From Gordonia hongkongensis (GTDB lineage Bacteria; Actinomycetota; Actinomycetes; Mycobacteriales; Mycobacteriaceae): a stretch of DNA of 64,000 bases. Below are positions 62,075-64,000 of this stretch, piece by piece. The notes under the pieces are model-generated. The model was not told the origin of the DNA, searched no databases, and saw nothing but the letters and a program-made list of their open reading frames with translations. Numbering within the stretch: the first letter of the stretch is position 1; every line of letters begins with the position of its first letter. The position numbers and the translations under genes are program-made. The stretch is taken from positions 3,472,001 to 3,536,000 of the forward strand of contig NZ_CP095552.1 in the NCBI RefSeq assembly GCF_023078355.1, read 5' to 3'.

Positions 62075-62668
62075 TCAGTCCGCGAGGGTGCGCGGCTTGA
62101 ATGCCGGACGCGCCGACTCGTACTCGGAAATCGCCTCTACCTCGCGCAACGTGAGTCCGATGTCGTCGAGACCCTCCATCAGACGCCACCGCGTGTAGTC
62201 ATCAATTGCCAACGGCACCACGAGGTCTCCGGCGGTGACCGTCTTATCGACAAGGCTCACCGTCACTTCGAGGCCAGGATTCTCCTCGAGGCGCTTCCAC
62301 AGCAGTTCGACGTCGGGCTGCTCGACCTGCGCGGCCACCAGACCCGCCTTGCCCGAGTTGCCGCGGAAGATGTCGGCGAAACGCGACGAGATCACCACGC
62401 GGAAGCCGAAATCGGACAGCGCCCAGACCGCGTGTTCACGCGACGACCCGGTGCCGAAGTCGGGACCGGCGACCAGGACCGACCCGCGGCTCCAGGGCTC
62501 GTTGTTGAGGATGAAGTCGGGATCGGTCCGCCAACCGGCGAACAGACCGTCCTCAAAGCCGGTGCGCGTCACCCGCTTCAGATAGACGGCCGGGATGATC
62601 TGGTCGGTGTCGACGTTGCTGCGACGCAGCGGGACACCGATACCGGTGTGTTCGGTGAACGGTTCCAT
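62075..62668 (-). CDS. leuD: 3-isopropylmalate dehydratase small subunit
   Basis: 197 residues. [16 protein letters not shown] and [14 protein letters not shown] are the aconitase swivel-domain motifs of LeuD. With LeuC it isomerises isopropylmalate in leucine synthesis. ATG 62668 is preceded by AGGGG at a suitable distance; the upstream open frame is antisense-type extension. It lies 52 nt after leuC. Confidence 0.96.
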   Translation of the reverse strand: MEPFTEHTGIGVPLRRSNVDTDQIIPAVYLKRVTRTGFEDGLFAGWRTDPDFILNNEPWSRGSVLVAGPDFGTGSSREHAVWALSDFGFRVVISSRFADIFRGNSGKAGLVAAQVEQPDVELLWKRLEENPGLEVTVSLVDKTVTAGDLVVPLAIDDYTRWRLMEGLDDIGLTLREVEAISEYESARPAFKPRTLAD

Positions 62669-62720
62669 GAGAAAAGCCCCTGTTCGAATGATGTGGCTGG
62701 GATATGGGTCGGACCGTGAC

Positions 62721-64000
62721 TCAACCGAGATCGGCGGGCGCCGGCTGTGCGTCCAGGTCGGCGGGCGCGGACAAGGTGCCGCGCAGCGCGGTGGCCGCTG
62801 CCACTCCCGGAGACACGAGGTGCGTTCGGCCACCCTTGCCCTGGCGCCCTTCGAAATTGCGGTTGGAGGTCGACGCACACCGCTCCCCCGGGGCGAGCTG
62901 GTCGGGGTTCATGCCGAGGCACATCGAGCACCCGGCTTGCCGCCATTCGGCGCCGGCCGCGAGGAAGATCTCGCCGAGACCTTCGTCCTCGGCCTGTGCA
63001 CGCACCCGCATCGAACCGGGCACGATGAGCATCCGCATCCCGTCCGCGACCCTGCGCCCCTTGAGGATGCCGGCGACCTCGCGCAGGTCCTCGATCCGCC
63101 CGTTGGTGCAGGAGCCGACGAAGACCGTGTCGACCTTGATGTCGCGCAGCGGCGTTCCGGGCTCGAGGCCCATGTACTCCAGCGCCTTGGCCGCGGCACT
63201 CGCCTTGACCTCGTCGCCGTACTCCGCCGGGTCGGGTACCGCGTCGCCGAGCGGCGCACCCTGTCCCGGATTGGTCCCCCACGTGACGAACGGGGTCAGC
63301 GAGGCGGCGTCGATGTGCACCTCGGCGTCGAAGGTGGCACCGGGATCGGTGCGCAGACTGTCCCAATAGGCAACGGCAGCATCCCAATCGGCACCCGACG
63401 GGGCATGCGGGCGGCCCTTGAGGAACTCGTAGGTGACCTCATCGGGTGCGATCATCCCCGCCCGGGCGCCTGCCTCGATCGACATGTTGCACACCGTCAT
63501 CCGCGCTTCCATGGAGAGCTTGCGGATCGCCTCCCCGCGGTACTCCAGCACGTAACCCTGCCCGCCGCCGGTGCCGATCTTCGCGATGATCGCGAGGATC
63601 AGGTCCTTGCTCGTCACACCGGGCGGGAGCTCGCCGTCGACATTGATCGCCATCGTCTTGAACGGGCGCAGCGAGAGGGTCTGCGTCGCCAGGACGTGCT
63701 CGACCTCACTGGTACCGATACCCATCGCGATCGCTCCGAAGGCACCGTGCGTCGAGGTGTGGCTGTCACCGCACACGACGGTCATGCCGGGTTGGGTCAG
63801 GCCCAACTGCGGCCCGACCACGTGGACGATGCCCTGCTCGGCGTCACCCATGGGATGAAGGCGGACGCCGAATTCCTCGCAGTTGCTGCGCAGCGTGTCG
63901 ACCTGGGTCCGCGACACGGGATCGGCGATGGGCTTGTCGATGTCCACCGTCGGGACGTTGTGGTCCTCGGTCGCGATGGTCAGATCCGGTCGGCGGACCG
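62721..64000 (-). CDS. leuC: 3-isopropylmalate dehydratase large subunit (partial, N-terminus off the window)
   Basis: The frame is open to the right edge, beginning in the window with [20 protein letters not shown], which belongs to the LeuC N-terminal region. [34 protein letters not shown] and [12 protein letters not shown] carry the three Fe-S ligating cysteines. About 426 codons are present; roughly 50 residues are missing. It forms a heterodimer with LeuD, encoded 52 nt downstream. Confidence 0.95.
   Translation of the reverse strand, partial: VRRPDLTIATEDHNVPTVDIDKPIADPVSRTQVDTLRSNCEEFGVRLHPMGDAEQGIVHVVGPQLGLTQPGMTVVCGDSHTSTHGAFGAIAMGIGTSEVEHVLATQTLSLRPFKTMAINVDGELPPGVTSKDLILAIIAKIGTGGGQGYVLEYRGEAIRKLSMEARMTVCNMSIEAGARAGMIAPDEVTYEFLKGRPHAPSGADWDAAVAYWDSLRTDPGATFDAEVHIDAASLTPFVTWGTNPGQGAPLGDAVPDPAEYGDEVKASAAAKALEYMGLEPGTPLRDIKVDTVFVGSCTNGRIEDLREVAGILKGRRVADGMRMLIVPGSMRVRAQAEDEGLGEIFLAAGAEWRQAGCSMCLGMNPDQLAPGERCASTSNRNFEGRQGKGGRTHLVSPGVAAATALRGTLSAPADLDAQPAPADLG

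Overview
The window is a 64 kb piece of a high-GC actinobacterial chromosome. Gene order and protein sequence place it in the Mycobacteriales, most like Gordonia or a close relative; that genus is inferred from resemblance alone. Most of it follows two Mycobacterium tuberculosis blocks, recalled from memory: Rv2366c to Rv2427c over about 1-42 kb, and Rv2973c to Rv2988c over about 47-64 kb. No rRNA, tRNA, CRISPR array, prophage or insertion sequence was seen.

Region by region. 0-7.2 kb is a minus-strand stress and RNA-maintenance run: hrcA, dnaJ, rsmE, an alpha/beta hydrolase, phoH, ybeY and a CorC-type membrane protein, mostly with overlapping stop and start codons. 7.4-9.1 kb holds a small conserved gene and hemW, which is broken by an apparent 2-nt deletion. 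9.2-15.0 kb is the sulfate assimilation operon sir-cysH-cysD-cysN-sirohydrochlorin chelatase. It is preceded by a 21-bp palindrome, a 29-codon leader peptide and a hairpin covering the sir ribosome binding site. 15.1-22.5 kb holds two tiny membrane proteins, a GH15 trehalase-type enzyme, a cation efflux protein, an M3 oligopeptidase and lepA, whose best start codon is AUU. 22.6-28.8 kb holds a hydrolase/PemK-like pair, the transglutaminase, alpha-E and ATP-grasp triad, and a lone sulfotransferase. 29.0-38.2 kb holds rpsT, holA, an amino acid permease, comEC-comEA, degV, a methylglucose-lipopolysaccharide gene pair (octT, gpgP), rsfS and nadD. 38.2-41.9 kb holds a VWA protein, a MoxR ATPase interrupted by 42 consecutive C, and proA.

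42.0-46.9 kb sits between the two conserved blocks and is the most accessory-looking part. A CsoR/CstR-like repressor faces, across twin palindromic operators, an MMPL exporter, a DUF302 protein, a DsbA-like thiol protein and an SMR transporter. A secreted HNH nuclease follows.

47.0-64.0 kb is housekeeping: recG, a FakA-like kinase, rpmB, an enoyl-CoA hydratase with a shifted 3' end, ung, a gamma carbonic anhydrase, thiL, a stand-alone Lrp ligand domain, a DUF3515 protein, gpsA, cofC, ppk, mutT1, hupB and leuD-leuC. The leuC gene runs off the right edge.

Three genes (hemW, the MoxR ATPase, the enoyl-CoA hydratase) each become a normal full-length frame after one small indel correction. That pattern suggests local sequence errors as much as true pseudogenes. 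Short intergenic repeats recur at 15.0, 22.6, 29.4 and 52.4 kb.
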